Below are positions 35,037 through 44,010 of a stretch of 64,000 nt of DNA, piece by piece. How positions within the stretch are numbered: the first letter of the stretch is position 1; each line of letters begins with the position of its first letter. The notes beneath the pieces were generated by a model, which saw only the letters and a program-made list of their open reading frames with translations, was not told the origin of the DNA and did no database searches. The stretch covers positions 1 to 64,000 of the forward strand of contig CANQQE010000006.1 of NCBI GenBank assembly GCA_947625935.1, given 5' to 3'. Origin of the DNA: an uncultured Muribaculaceae bacterium. Lineage in GTDB: Bacteria; Bacteroidota; Bacteroidia; Bacteroidales; Muribaculaceae. The position numbers were made by a program, and so were the translations under genes.

Positions 35037-36248
35037 TTAGTTTGCTTCTTCAATAGTAACAGCACGATCAAGAGCGACATATTTCTCGCCCAAATCGCAA
35101 AGGTTACCGGCATTGATGGTTGACTGAAGCTGAGATGCGGGAACGCCACACTTCAACAGATATTTTTCAACACCATTCACACGATTGTGACGCAGACGGG
35201 TGTTAATCTTATCGTTACCGGTATAGTTATCAGCCCAACCGGTCAAGACATACTTCTTATCGGGATTGCTCTTCATCACTTCAGCAACAGCCTCAAGAAC
35301 AGTAGCATCCGTGCGGCTCATCTTAGACACGTTAATCGGATAATATACGGTAGCCAAGGGGCCTTTCTCCACAACCGGCTCAGGTTTGTCAAGACAATCC
35401 TGAAGTTGCTTTTCAAGATCTGCTATGCGTGCATCGGCAGCCTGAAGGCGGGCAACATAAGCATCGCAATTTTCGGGTTCGGGGCAAACGGGGACAATAG
35501 GATGACTCCATTCACGCTTCTTGAACAGATAAGTAACGCCGAGATAAGCCTGGAGGTTATAAGCAGTCTTGTTCCATGCGTAACCATCTTCATTGGGGTG
35601 ATTATCGATACCATTGAAGCGGAGATCGAGCGAGAGCTGAACTTGTTTCGATACATTCAAGCTGTTGATAAGACCGGCACGGAAAGCGACGATGCGGTCT
35701 TGCATATTTTTCCAGCCTTTAGATTTGCCATCAGCATTATACTCTTTGGCATAAGTCCAGTAACCGCCGCCACCGGCATAAACGATGAAGTTGTATTTGC
35801 GGCCGGGCTTATAGCCACACACCCAATTGGTGACATTCAACATCACATCAAACACAGGTCCCACCTCTGAGAACACCTGCTTGTAATATCCATTCACCAT
35901 AGGCTCGTCGGGGCGAACACCGGGAACATTATTAATTTCGGAAAGCCCTTTTGACTTAAACCAGTTTACACCGGCACGGACTCCCAACAACGGAGAAAAC
36001 CATTTGCCGACATAGATAGATGCGGCGGGTTCCCAACGATCCATGAGGTCACGCTCCGAAGCGTTAGGCGACAAGTAGATTCCGGCACCGCCTTCACCTG
36101 TAACAAACCAATTGTCCTTGAATCGGTTGAAAAGCCAGCCCTGCGATGGGTCTTCCACATAGGTAATCTCTTGTGCATTTTCCTGAGCCATAAGCGATTG
36201 ACCCAATGCAATGACACATGAGCATGCTAATAAAGTAAACTTTTTCAT
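35037..36248 (-). CDS. OmpA-family outer membrane protein
   Basis: Outer-membrane beta-barrel with a peptidoglycan-binding tail, 403 aa. A signal peptide (MKKFTLLACSCVIALGQSLMA) leads to an N-terminal barrel (about residues 45-260, with alternating strands such as WFVTGEGGAGIYLSP), a coiled linker (CDAYVARLQAADARIADLEK) and a C-terminal OmpA-like domain (VLTGWADNYTGNDKINTRLR, about 335-400). In that domain the usual NxxLSxxRA signature reads NTRLRHNR, a mild deviation. A paralogue with the same plan lies at 45446. A weak -7 element (TATCTTAG) sits at 36304-36311. Confidence 0.9.
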   Translation of the reverse strand: MKKFTLLACSCVIALGQSLMAQENAQEITYVEDPSQGWLFNRFKDNWFVTGEGGAGIYLSPNASERDLMDRWEPAASIYVGKWFSPLLGVRAGVNWFKSKGLSEINNVPGVRPDEPMVNGYYKQVFSEVGPVFDVMLNVTNWVCGYKPGRKYNFIVYAGGGGYWTYAKEYNADGKSKGWKNMQDRIVAFRAGLINSLNVSKQVQLSLDLRFNGIDNHPNEDGYAWNKTAYNLQAYLGVTYLFKKREWSHPIVPVCPEPENCDAYVARLQAADARIADLEKQLQDCLDKPEPVVEKGPLATVYYPINVSKMSRTDATVLEAVAEVMKSNPDKKYVLTGWADNYTGNDKINTRLRHNRVNGVEKYLLKCGVPASQLQSTINAGNLCDLGEKYVALDRAVTIEEAN

Positions 36249-36303
36249 ATATGAATTTATATTTAAGTATTTAGTCTAAACCCTAATTTATTGTAATTTG
36301 TCG

Positions 36304-36311
36304 CTAAGATA
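36304..36311 (-). promoter_or_regulatory. Possible -7 element of the OmpA-family gene
   Basis: TATCTTAG on the minus strand, 55 bp before the start, differs from the consensus by one base and has no clear -33 partner. Confidence 0.35.
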
Positions 36312-36360
36312 CGCATTTTTCCTTATTTTGGATAATTTCCACAAAATTATTTAAAAGTAT

Positions 36361-36409
36361 AGCGGGATTCAACGATGAATTTAACAAAATTTAACGTCAG
36401 AATCCCGCT
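36361..36409 (-). terminator. Transketolase terminator
   Basis: AGCGGGATTC/GAATCCCGCT forms the base of a long hairpin whose interior also pairs (ACG/CGT, AATTT/AAATT). It follows the transketolase stop on the minus strand and is trailed by an A/T-rich run. Confidence 0.65.
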
Positions 36410-36431
36410 TTTAGGGTCGTAATCAATTTAT

Positions 36432-38468
36432 TTACTGATTAATAAACCGCTTCACCTCATTAAGAATATTTTCAGGTGTAAAACCGAATTTTTCGTCAAG
36501 CACTTTATAGGGTGCGGAAGCGCCGAAACGGCTCAATCCATAGACATGCCCATTGGGTCCGACAACCCCTCGGAGAGTTGACGGCAGACCCGCAGTCAGT
36601 CCAAATACGGGAACGCCTTTAGGAATCACACTGTCGCGATATTCATCGGATTGCGACTCAAACAGGCCAAGCGAAGGCACCGACACGACTCGGCAGGGAA
36701 TGTTCTCAGCATCAAGCAGCACAGCCACCTTGCAAAGTAATGACACTTCCGAGCCATTCGCTACAAGAATAACCTTGGGCAATGGCGAATCCATCACCAC
36801 ATATCCGCCGCGACGCATTGCGAGAGCTTCGTCATAACGATTTCCCGTCACGGAAGGCAAATCCTGCAAATCCTGACGGCTAAAGATAAGAGCTGTAGGC
36901 GAATCCTGATTTTCCATAGCCATCTGCCATGCCACTGTGGTTTCCGCAGAATCAGCAGGGCGTAAAACCAGCATCGACGGACGACCACTAAGATTGCGCA
37001 ACTCCTCCAGCAACCTGATTTGTGCTTCCTGTTCAACCGGCTCATGCGTCGGGCCGTCCTCGCCGACTCTGAAAGCATCGTGGCTCCAGACATACTTAAC
37101 CGGCAGTTCCATCAAGGCCGCCATTCTCACCGCAGGCTTCATGTAGTCAGAGAAGACAAAGAATGTGCCACAAGCCGCAATCATACCACCGTGCAGGACA
37201 ATACCGTTCATAATCGAGGCCATTGTCAGTTCCGACACCCCGGCATGGAGAAAAGCGCCAGAAAAATCGCCGCGGCTAAATGCCTTGGTCTTTTTGAGGA
37301 ACCCATCCGTCTTATCTGAATTGGCCAAGTCTGCCGATGACACAATCATATTGCCTACCTTTTCAGCCAGAACGCCAAGTATGTTGGATGATGCCGTACG
37401 GGTAGCAATATCGGCTTTATGCACTATTGAACTATAATCTATTTCAGGAATGCGACCGGCAATGAAACCCTCAAGCTGCGCCGCTTTTTCGGGGTTGGCC
37501 TTTGCCCATTCATCGTGCGCGGCCCGGCGCGCTTTGACAATTTGTCTAAGTTCCTCATCGCGTTTACGATACAGGTCTGCCACATCACTCCAAATCACCC
37601 AGGGGTTATCGGGATCGCCGCCAAGATTCTTGACTGTAGCAGCATAATCGGCACCTGATTTTGACAATGGCTGGCCATGAGTGCTGCACTGGCCCTCAAA
37701 CTTCGAGCCATCAGCCTTCACGCAACCGCGTCCCATGATGGTCTTACCTATTATCAAAGTCGGACGCTCAGTCTCAGCAATCGCCGTCTGCAAGGCATCG
37801 GCAATGGCTGCGGGGTCGGTGCCGTCAATCTCTATGACATTCCAATGCCATGCGCGATATTTAGCCGCATAGTCTTCAGTATCGACAGCATCCACGTCGG
37901 TCGACAACTGCACGTCATTGCTGTCATAGAACATTATCAGATTAGATAGGCCGAGGAATCCGGCAATTCGACCGGCTCCCTGGGATATTTCTTCCTGAAT
38001 GCCACCGTCAGATATGAAAGCATAAGTCTTGTGAGCAATTGTCTCGCCAAAACGAGCCACGAGAAAACGTTCGGCCAAGGCGCATCCGACAGCCATCGTA
38101 TGCCCCTGCCCAAGAGGGCCGGAGGTGTTTTCCACTCCTCGCTCGGGATCGAGCTCGGGATGCCCGGGTGTAACACTACCCCACTGGCGGAACTGTTTTA
38201 GCTCATCGAGAGTATATTTGCCCGACAGTGCGAGAACGCTGTAAAGCATAGGCGACATATGTCCCGGATCAAGGAAGAAACGATCACGGGCAAACCATGT
38301 GGGGTCATCGGGATCGGACACAAGAAATCGGGAGTAAAGCACATTAGCGAAATCAGCCCCACCCATAGCACCGCCGGGATGGCCAGACTTAGCTTTTTCA
38401 ACCATCGATGCCGCCAAAATGCGGATATTGTCGGCTGCTCGATTTAAAAGGGCGTTATTTTGCTCCAT
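36432..38468 (-). CDS. tkt: Transketolase
   Basis: Thiamine-diphosphate enzyme of the pentose phosphate pathway that moves two-carbon units between sugar phosphates. The single-chain 678-aa protein has the N-terminal ThDP domain (MVEKAKSGHPGGAMGGADF, GPLGQGHTMAVG, ISDGGIQEEISQGA), the pyrimidine-binding domain (FLHAGVSELTMASIMNGI, RVGEDGPTHEPVEQ) and the C-terminal domain. The catalytic histidines of GHPG and GPLGQGH are present. The promoter TTG-20-TAATTTCG (38511-38541) lies 42 bp before the ATG. It is transcribed alone. Confidence 0.96.
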   Translation of the reverse strand: MEQNNALLNRAADNIRILAASMVEKAKSGHPGGAMGGADFANVLYSRFLVSDPDDPTWFARDRFFLDPGHMSPMLYSVLALSGKYTLDELKQFRQWGSVTPGHPELDPERGVENTSGPLGQGHTMAVGCALAERFLVARFGETIAHKTYAFISDGGIQEEISQGAGRIAGFLGLSNLIMFYDSNDVQLSTDVDAVDTEDYAAKYRAWHWNVIEIDGTDPAAIADALQTAIAETERPTLIIGKTIMGRGCVKADGSKFEGQCSTHGQPLSKSGADYAATVKNLGGDPDNPWVIWSDVADLYRKRDEELRQIVKARRAAHDEWAKANPEKAAQLEGFIAGRIPEIDYSSIVHKADIATRTASSNILGVLAEKVGNMIVSSADLANSDKTDGFLKKTKAFSRGDFSGAFLHAGVSELTMASIMNGIVLHGGMIAACGTFFVFSDYMKPAVRMAALMELPVKYVWSHDAFRVGEDGPTHEPVEQEAQIRLLEELRNLSGRPSMLVLRPADSAETTVAWQMAMENQDSPTALIFSRQDLQDLPSVTGNRYDEALAMRRGGYVVMDSPLPKVILVANGSEVSLLCKVAVLLDAENIPCRVVSVPSLGLFESQSDEYRDSVIPKGVPVFGLTAGLPSTLRGVVGPNGHVYGLSRFGASAPYKVLDEKFGFTPENILNEVKRFINQ

Positions 38469-38510
38469 TTCTGACTATATATTATGAATTAAATATCAAA
38501 TTTGATTGCA

Positions 38511-38541
38511 CGAAATTACTATAAAAACTTTGACCGACCAA
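38511..38541 (-). promoter_or_regulatory. Transketolase promoter
   Basis: Minus-strand TAATTTCG (38511-38518) is preceded by TTG (38539-38541) with a 20-bp spacer, one base from consensus. Confidence 0.6.
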
Positions 38542-38580
38542 GTTATAGCGCTAAATATTCTCATTTATAGCACAAACGCC

Positions 38581-39336
38581 TCATTCCGGTATTAAATCCA
38601 TCTGTTGAATCGCATCGACTAAAACCGCATTGGCCAGTGTCAAGCCAAAAATGGCCACCGTTGTAGGGAAAGTCCCATTTACAATCACTTTATTAAATGT
38701 CATGGAACCATCATCTGATTCACAGATACTTTTTTTATTTTTTATAATTTCATCGGCATAAACACATTTGAATTTACGCGAGGGGAATTTCCCTGTTTTA
38801 CGGAATTTATGACGAAGCGATGCCGCAAGAGGACATCCCTTCACTTTCCAAAATTCGGCTACATCTATTTTTGACGGATGTATTTTCAATGCCGCCCCCA
38901 TCGATGAATAAAACTTACGGGCGCTTGCGGTGGCGTTCAGTATAAGCAAAGCCTTGTCAGACAAGGAGTCTATCGCATCGATTATAACGTCGTAGGATGA
39001 CAGGTCAAATTTATCAGCGGTCTCGGGAGAATATGACAAACGCACCGCTTTGACGTCAAGCCCGGGATTGATGTCGGCCAGACGCTTTGACATTACATCC
39101 ACTTTGGGGATTCCGATTGTAGAGTTCATCGCGGGTAACTGACGATTGATATTGGTGGCGCATACGACATCGGGGTCAACCATAGTCAACGACCCTATTC
39201 CGGAACGGACCAACCCTTCAGCGCACCAGCTACCTACACCGCCTGCCCCGAAGATAATCACACGAAGCGAAGCTAACCGCCGCATAGCGTCGCTACCGAC
39301 CAATAATTCAGTTCTTTGGAATATTTCCTGTGACAT
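38581..39336 (-). CDS. tcdA: ThiF/E1-like tRNA t6A dehydratase
   Basis: ATP-dependent enzyme that probably cyclises threonylcarbamoyl-adenosine (t6A to ct6A) at tRNA position 37. The 251-aa ThiF-family protein has the nucleotide loop IIFGAGGVGSWCAEGLVRSG (residues 27-46), DPDVVCATNINRQ, and the typical DAIDSLSDKALLI segment. There is no rhodanese or MoeB-like zinc CxxC pair, which separates it from ThiF and MoeB. It sits 73 bp after the M49 peptidase gene on the same strand, beyond a strong hairpin. The subfamily call rests on length and motif pattern. Confidence 0.87.
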   Translation of the reverse strand: MSQEIFQRTELLVGSDAMRRLASLRVIIFGAGGVGSWCAEGLVRSGIGSLTMVDPDVVCATNINRQLPAMNSTIGIPKVDVMSKRLADINPGLDVKAVRLSYSPETADKFDLSSYDVIIDAIDSLSDKALLILNATASARKFYSSMGAALKIHPSKIDVAEFWKVKGCPLAASLRHKFRKTGKFPSRKFKCVYADEIIKNKKSICESDDGSMTFNKVIVNGTFPTTVAIFGLTLANAVLVDAIQQMDLIPE

Positions 39337-39350
39337 AATTATTTTTCAGT

Positions 39351-39390
39351 TTATCACACAGGCCCGAAGTTTATCGGGCCTGTGTGATAA
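39351..39390 (-). terminator. 17-bp hairpin after the M49 peptidase gene
   Basis: TTATCACACAGGCCCGA pairs perfectly with its complement across a 6-nt loop. Read from the minus strand it follows the peptidase gene and precedes tcdA by 14 bp; the tail (CTGAAAAAT) is not strongly T-rich, so it may be an attenuator or RNA-stabilising stem instead. Confidence 0.55.
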
Positions 39391-39409
39391 TTAAGACATA
39401 TATGGCTGT

Positions 39410-41419
39410 TTACTTTGTCAGCGGAGAATAGTCGCGTGAGTATCGAAGCATCTGAGGAATATAATCTTCGTCATAGTTTATGGTGACGTCAACCACTTCC
39501 CCGTCGGGATTTTTGACTGCTGTGTAAACCGGATTGACAAATCCCTTGTATGGGGCAATCGACAGATTCGCGTAACGGTCGAGCACTTCTTTATGAATCC
39601 GGGGGTCTACCTTAACAGCATAACGCTCCACCAAGTTACGTCCGGCTTCATAATCGCCTTCACTTTTTATTCGCTGTATCTCTCCGAGGAGTTGACCGAA
39701 AAGCTGACGCAGGCGGGGGTAATCATTAATCTTAACGAAAGTCTTGCCATCGCGTTTCACCAGTTCAATCACATTGTCGGGTTTACCTTTTTCATAAACC
39801 CATTCAGCGATTAGCTTGCGATTACGCATATGAGCCTCTTCGACATCCTTACCCGGCTCGATACGCATCAGTTGCGTCATAAGTCCGTTCAGAATGTATT
39901 TATAATATTCTGCCTTGTATGCTTCAGGGTTGTCAAGAAGTCCAAGCTCCACCAGTTTTGGATCGGCAAGATAATAAAGAGCGAACAAGTCGGCGCGCGT
40001 CTCTTCCAACGTCGATCCGTGAGCCTTGAGCGCATCGGGATCGACACCGGGGAGCAATTGTCCGGAACCGTGACCAAGGCATTCGTGCAGGTCGGTGTGA
40101 AGATTGTCGGTGATGAACAGATATTTGTCCATCAAGTCTCGGGTCGGCTGGTCGATGACAAACTCTTCATTGAAGCCATTGCCATGGCTCGCTTCATCAT
40201 AAGCCTGAGTTATATTTTCGAGTGTGACCGATTTTGACCCGTGTGCGGCGCGAATCCAGTTGGCGTTTGGCAGATTGATTCCGATGGGGGTGGCGGGATA
40301 TGAGTCGCCGGCGAGAATCGCAGCGGTTATAACCTTAGCGCTGACACCTTTCACCTCAGGTTTACGGAAGCGTGGATCGACAGGCGAACGATCTTCAAAC
40401 CACTGTGCATTTTGGCTTATGACCTCCGTGCGATGTGAGGCTGCCTCGTTTTTGAAATTCACGATAGACTCCCATGAGCCAGTCATGCCCAACGGGTCGC
40501 CATAGCTTTCAATGAATCCATTAATAAAATCGACTTTTGAGGCAAGATCCTCAACCCACATAATCGAGTATTCATCGAAGTCGCGTAAATCACCCGACCG
40601 ATAATACTCCACCAATTTGTTTATAACGTTCCTCTGAGCATCGTTTTCGGCATACTGCGCAGCCTTTTCAAGGTTTTCCACAATCTTTTCGATTGCTTTA
40701 GAGTAAACTCCGCCAATTTTATATACCTCCTCGACCACTTTGCCATCTTTTTTAACAAGACGAGTATTCAGCCCATATGAAATCGGGGTCGAGTCGTTGG
40801 GATTCTTGATTGTGTTAAAGTAGTCCTCAACTTCTTTTTGCGTTACGCCCTCATAGAGGTTATTGGCTGATGTCGCAATCAGGTCGGCGCCTTCGGCCTG
40901 ATTAACCCGCTTAGCCATTACAGCAGGATTAAAAATCACCTCAAACAAGGTATCAACGTCGGCAGGACGCTTGGCGACGGGCAGTTTGGCGACTTGAGCA
41001 GAGAGGAACTCACGGCTGAACTCAGGGACAAACTTATCCATCGAATAATGGTGGTGAATGCCGTTACCAAACCATATTTGTTTCAAATATTTTTCCAGTC
41101 CTTTATATTCCGCCGAATTTTTGTCACCGTCATAATTGAGATATACGGATTCAAGCATCGACCTAATCGGAAGATTATACTTTCCGTTCTGATCCCATAA
41201 AATATCCCGACCGAGTAAAGCAGCTTCCGTGAGATAATACACCAATTTCTTCTGATTCAGAGAAAGGCTCTCAAAATCAGGGACTTTATATCGCAGCACC
41301 TCGATGTCGGCGAAACGGTCTACGACATAATTGAAGTCTTTAGCGTCAACAGCCATAGTAGAAGTTGTTATTGCCAGCCCGAGCAACGCTCCGGGCAGCA
41401 GTTTTGTGAGTTTAGACAT
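39410..41419 (-). CDS. Dipeptidyl peptidase III, M49
   Basis: Zinc exopeptidase removing dipeptides from short peptides. The 669-aa protein has the M49 signature H445-E-C-L-G-H450 in LHECLGHGSGQL, followed by LEETRAD (about 471-477) for the remaining zinc ligand. HECLGH with a cysteine is the form known for Bacteroides thetaiotaomicron DPP III. A signal-like N-terminus (MSKLTKLLPGALLGLAITTS, ending near VDA) suggests export, whereas many family members are cytoplasmic. It lies 35 bp after the methyltransferase gene on the same strand and may be in that operon. Databases often mislabel this family as dihydrofolate reductase. Confidence 0.9.
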   Translation of the reverse strand: MSKLTKLLPGALLGLAITTSTMAVDAKDFNYVVDRFADIEVLRYKVPDFESLSLNQKKLVYYLTEAALLGRDILWDQNGKYNLPIRSMLESVYLNYDGDKNSAEYKGLEKYLKQIWFGNGIHHHYSMDKFVPEFSREFLSAQVAKLPVAKRPADVDTLFEVIFNPAVMAKRVNQAEGADLIATSANNLYEGVTQKEVEDYFNTIKNPNDSTPISYGLNTRLVKKDGKVVEEVYKIGGVYSKAIEKIVENLEKAAQYAENDAQRNVINKLVEYYRSGDLRDFDEYSIMWVEDLASKVDFINGFIESYGDPLGMTGSWESIVNFKNEAASHRTEVISQNAQWFEDRSPVDPRFRKPEVKGVSAKVITAAILAGDSYPATPIGINLPNANWIRAAHGSKSVTLENITQAYDEASHGNGFNEEFVIDQPTRDLMDKYLFITDNLHTDLHECLGHGSGQLLPGVDPDALKAHGSTLEETRADLFALYYLADPKLVELGLLDNPEAYKAEYYKYILNGLMTQLMRIEPGKDVEEAHMRNRKLIAEWVYEKGKPDNVIELVKRDGKTFVKINDYPRLRQLFGQLLGEIQRIKSEGDYEAGRNLVERYAVKVDPRIHKEVLDRYANLSIAPYKGFVNPVYTAVKNPDGEVVDVTINYDEDYIPQMLRYSRDYSPLTK

Positions 41420-41454
41420 ATATTTTATTTATGGATATGTTGTTATATATGATA

Positions 41455-42642
41455 TTATTCGACATAAAGCACCATTCCTTTCAGATATTCACCCTCGGGG
41501 TGATATATGTTAATCGGATGGTCGGCGGGCTGAGTCAACTGGTGGAGTATTCTGACCTTGCGACGCGACTGAGCCGCAGCCGAAAAAACTCCGAGTCGGA
41601 ACTGCTCACGCGTTATCGCCTGTGAGCAAGAGAATGTAAACAATATGCCTCCGGGGGCTATTTTCTCAAAAGCCTTGGCGTTCAAACGCTGGTACCCGCG
41701 CAATGCGTTTCTAATCGCGCTGCGATGTTTAGCAAATGCGGGTGGGTCAAGAACAATGAGATCATAGGCACCCGTCTCCATATTGTCAAGGAACTTAAAA
41801 GCGTCCTCGGCATAAGCTTTGTGGCGACCGTCGCCGGGGAAATTCAATCCGATGTTTTCTTCCGTGAGCAGTACAGCCTTGGCTGAGCTATCGACCGAGT
41901 GTACCAGCTCCGCTCCACCTCTCATAGCATAGACCGAAAAACCGCCGGTGTAACAGAACATATTCAACACCTTGCGCCCGCGACTAAAACGTTCGAGCAA
42001 CGAGCGGTTGTCTCGTTGGTCTACAAAAAATCCGGTTTTTTGCCCTTTAAGCCAATCGACATAGAATCTAATGCCGTTCTCGACAGCCACATTCGTGGTA
42101 AACCCTCCTATTATATAATCATTTTGCGGGTCAAGGTGGGCCTTATAGGGCAGTGTGGTTTCGGACTTGTAATAAACATTCTCGACTCCGAGACCTTCCA
42201 TTCCGACGATTGCAGAAGCTATGATGTCGCGGCAGAAGTGCATACCGGGCGAATGAGCCTGAACAACCGCAGTGTTTCCATATATATCCACAACCAGCCC
42301 CGGCAAGAAATCGCCTTCTCCATGAACAAGACGATAGGCATTATTATCAGGCCGGGCCAGTCCCAGACACTTTCGCAAAGCATACGCATCATCAAGTCGC
42401 CGCATAAAAAATCGTTCGTCGATTTCGGCATCGCTAAAATCGAGTATCCTAACCACAATACTGCCAATCTGATAGTGGCCCGTCCCGATTAACCGGCCAT
42501 CAAACGCGTATACCTTAACCACCGAGCCTTCTTCAAGGCCGTCGGGGATGGCGTTTACCGCACCCGAAAACACCCATGGATGAAAACGGTCGAGCGAACC
42601 CTCTTTCCCCTTTTTCAGTATTATTTTATTGTCAGCCATCAT
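41455..42642 (-). CDS. Class I rRNA (cytosine) methyltransferase, RlmI-like
   Basis: SAM-dependent methyltransferase likely to make m5C in 23S rRNA. The 395-aa protein has an N-terminal PUA domain (IILKKGKEGSLDRFHPWVFS), then FFVDQRDNR, the SAM loop VLNMFCYTGGFSVYAMRGG (about residues 232-250), DLIVLDPPAFAKHR (catalytic motif IV, about 300) and a catalytic Cys in FTFSCSQAI. This order is that of RlmI/YccW. It lies 9 bp after rseP on the minus strand, so dxr, rseP and this gene form one operon. ATG 42639 is an equally good start. Confidence 0.9.
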   Translation of the reverse strand: MMADNKIILKKGKEGSLDRFHPWVFSGAVNAIPDGLEEGSVVKVYAFDGRLIGTGHYQIGSIVVRILDFSDAEIDERFFMRRLDDAYALRKCLGLARPDNNAYRLVHGEGDFLPGLVVDIYGNTAVVQAHSPGMHFCRDIIASAIVGMEGLGVENVYYKSETTLPYKAHLDPQNDYIIGGFTTNVAVENGIRFYVDWLKGQKTGFFVDQRDNRSLLERFSRGRKVLNMFCYTGGFSVYAMRGGAELVHSVDSSAKAVLLTEENIGLNFPGDGRHKAYAEDAFKFLDNMETGAYDLIVLDPPAFAKHRSAIRNALRGYQRLNAKAFEKIAPGGILFTFSCSQAITREQFRLGVFSAAAQSRRKVRILHQLTQPADHPINIYHPEGEYLKGMVLYVE

Positions 42643-42651
42643 ATTAAACGT

Positions 42652-44010
42652 TTAAAACACAGCTCTTATGAGGTCAAGCCCGTTGGCATATACCAAGAGC
42701 AGCAACAAAAATACCATGCCGACTATTTGTGCGTATTCAAGAAATTTTTCGCTTGGTTTCCTCCTGGTGATTATTTCATACAGCACAAACATGACATGAC
42801 CGCCATCAAGAGCCGGAATGGGGATTATGTTCATGAATGCGAGAATCACCGATAGGAAAGCTGTAATTTCCCAAAATGAGCGCCAATTCCATTTGTCGGG
42901 GAACATACTACCTATAGCTCCGAAGCCGCCCATGCTCGTAGCACCTTCTTTAGTAAACAAGTGCTTCAATGATCCGACGTAAGCCGTCAGCGTAGTGGTT
43001 CCGATCTCGATGCCCTTCGGAATCGACTCAAACAGCGTGTAATGAATATCTGTGACTGGATATATGTCAGTCAAGGGTGTCAACGCTATGCCAATCTTAC
43101 CGTTTTCAGAGGGTGTGATGGGCACAGTCACAACTGAGCCATCGCGCATGACAGATATAGTCGTAGGCCGCCCTTTCAGGGAATCGAGAGCCGACGAGAA
43201 CTCAACGTATGCCGTTGTCGGTGTCTGTCCGACCGCTACAACCCGGTCACCGGCTTTCAGGCCTGCATCATAAGCCGGTTGCCCTTTAACGACATCTTTG
43301 ACTTGAACAGGCAGCCTATAGCCAAAAAATCCTTTATCGTCATTTAGGCGGAATAAGAAATCATCGGGGATAGCAATTTTGACCTCTCCGGCTCCGGGGC
43401 GCAACACCGTGACGGTATCGGCTTCTATCATTTTGATGACATGATCGCGGTCGGTAGCCCTGATCGTATCGTCGTCGGCAAGTAACGGAATATCTCCGTT
43501 GCGGAACCCAACTTTCTGAGCCGCAGGGACATAGTCGAAGCCTTCGGTTGCATCACTGAAATCAATAGTCTTTTCGCCCCAATAAAAAGCGATACCGGCA
43601 TAAATGACTATAGCAAGAATAAAGTTGAACAGCACACCGCCTATCATAAGCCGCTGATAAGCCGGTTTAGACCTGAACTCCCACGGTTCGGGGTCTTTTG
43701 CCATCTGGTCTTTGTCCATCGACTCATCAATCATCCCTGCAATTTTACAATATCCTCCGAGAGGAAGCCACCCAATTCCATACTCAGTGTCACGCCATGA
43801 GGGGCGTTCGGACCCGTCGGGGTTCAACTTCGCTTTTTTCTTTCTTGGTTTAAACTTGTAAAGCGAGAACCAGGGGTTGAAAAACAAATAAAATTTTTCA
43901 ACTTTGATTCCGAAAACACGGGCAAAAAAGTAGTGTCCAAGTTCATGTATCGTTACCAACAACGCCAAAGCGAGGACGAGTTGGGCTGCTTTAATCCAAA
44001 ATGTCTCCAT
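42652..44010 (-). CDS. rseP: RIP zinc metalloprotease RseP
   Basis: Membrane site-2 protease that cuts anti-sigma factors or signal-peptide remnants within the bilayer. The 452-aa protein has the zinc motif LVTIHELGHYFFARVFG (HELGH at about residues 22-26) in its first TM helix, a long cytosolic insert, periplasmic PDZ repeats (GFRNGDIP and DAGLKAGDRVVAVGQ), and the second active-site motif NIIPIPALDGGHVMF (Asp about 400). A final TM helix ends the protein. Its ATG overlaps the dxr stop (TAATG), a common pairing in Bacteroidota. Confidence 0.95.
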   Translation of the reverse strand: METFWIKAAQLVLALALLVTIHELGHYFFARVFGIKVEKFYLFFNPWFSLYKFKPRKKKAKLNPDGSERPSWRDTEYGIGWLPLGGYCKIAGMIDESMDKDQMAKDPEPWEFRSKPAYQRLMIGGVLFNFILAIVIYAGIAFYWGEKTIDFSDATEGFDYVPAAQKVGFRNGDIPLLADDDTIRATDRDHVIKMIEADTVTVLRPGAGEVKIAIPDDFLFRLNDDKGFFGYRLPVQVKDVVKGQPAYDAGLKAGDRVVAVGQTPTTAYVEFSSALDSLKGRPTTISVMRDGSVVTVPITPSENGKIGIALTPLTDIYPVTDIHYTLFESIPKGIEIGTTTLTAYVGSLKHLFTKEGATSMGGFGAIGSMFPDKWNWRSFWEITAFLSVILAFMNIIPIPALDGGHVMFVLYEIITRRKPSEKFLEYAQIVGMVFLLLLLVYANGLDLIRAVF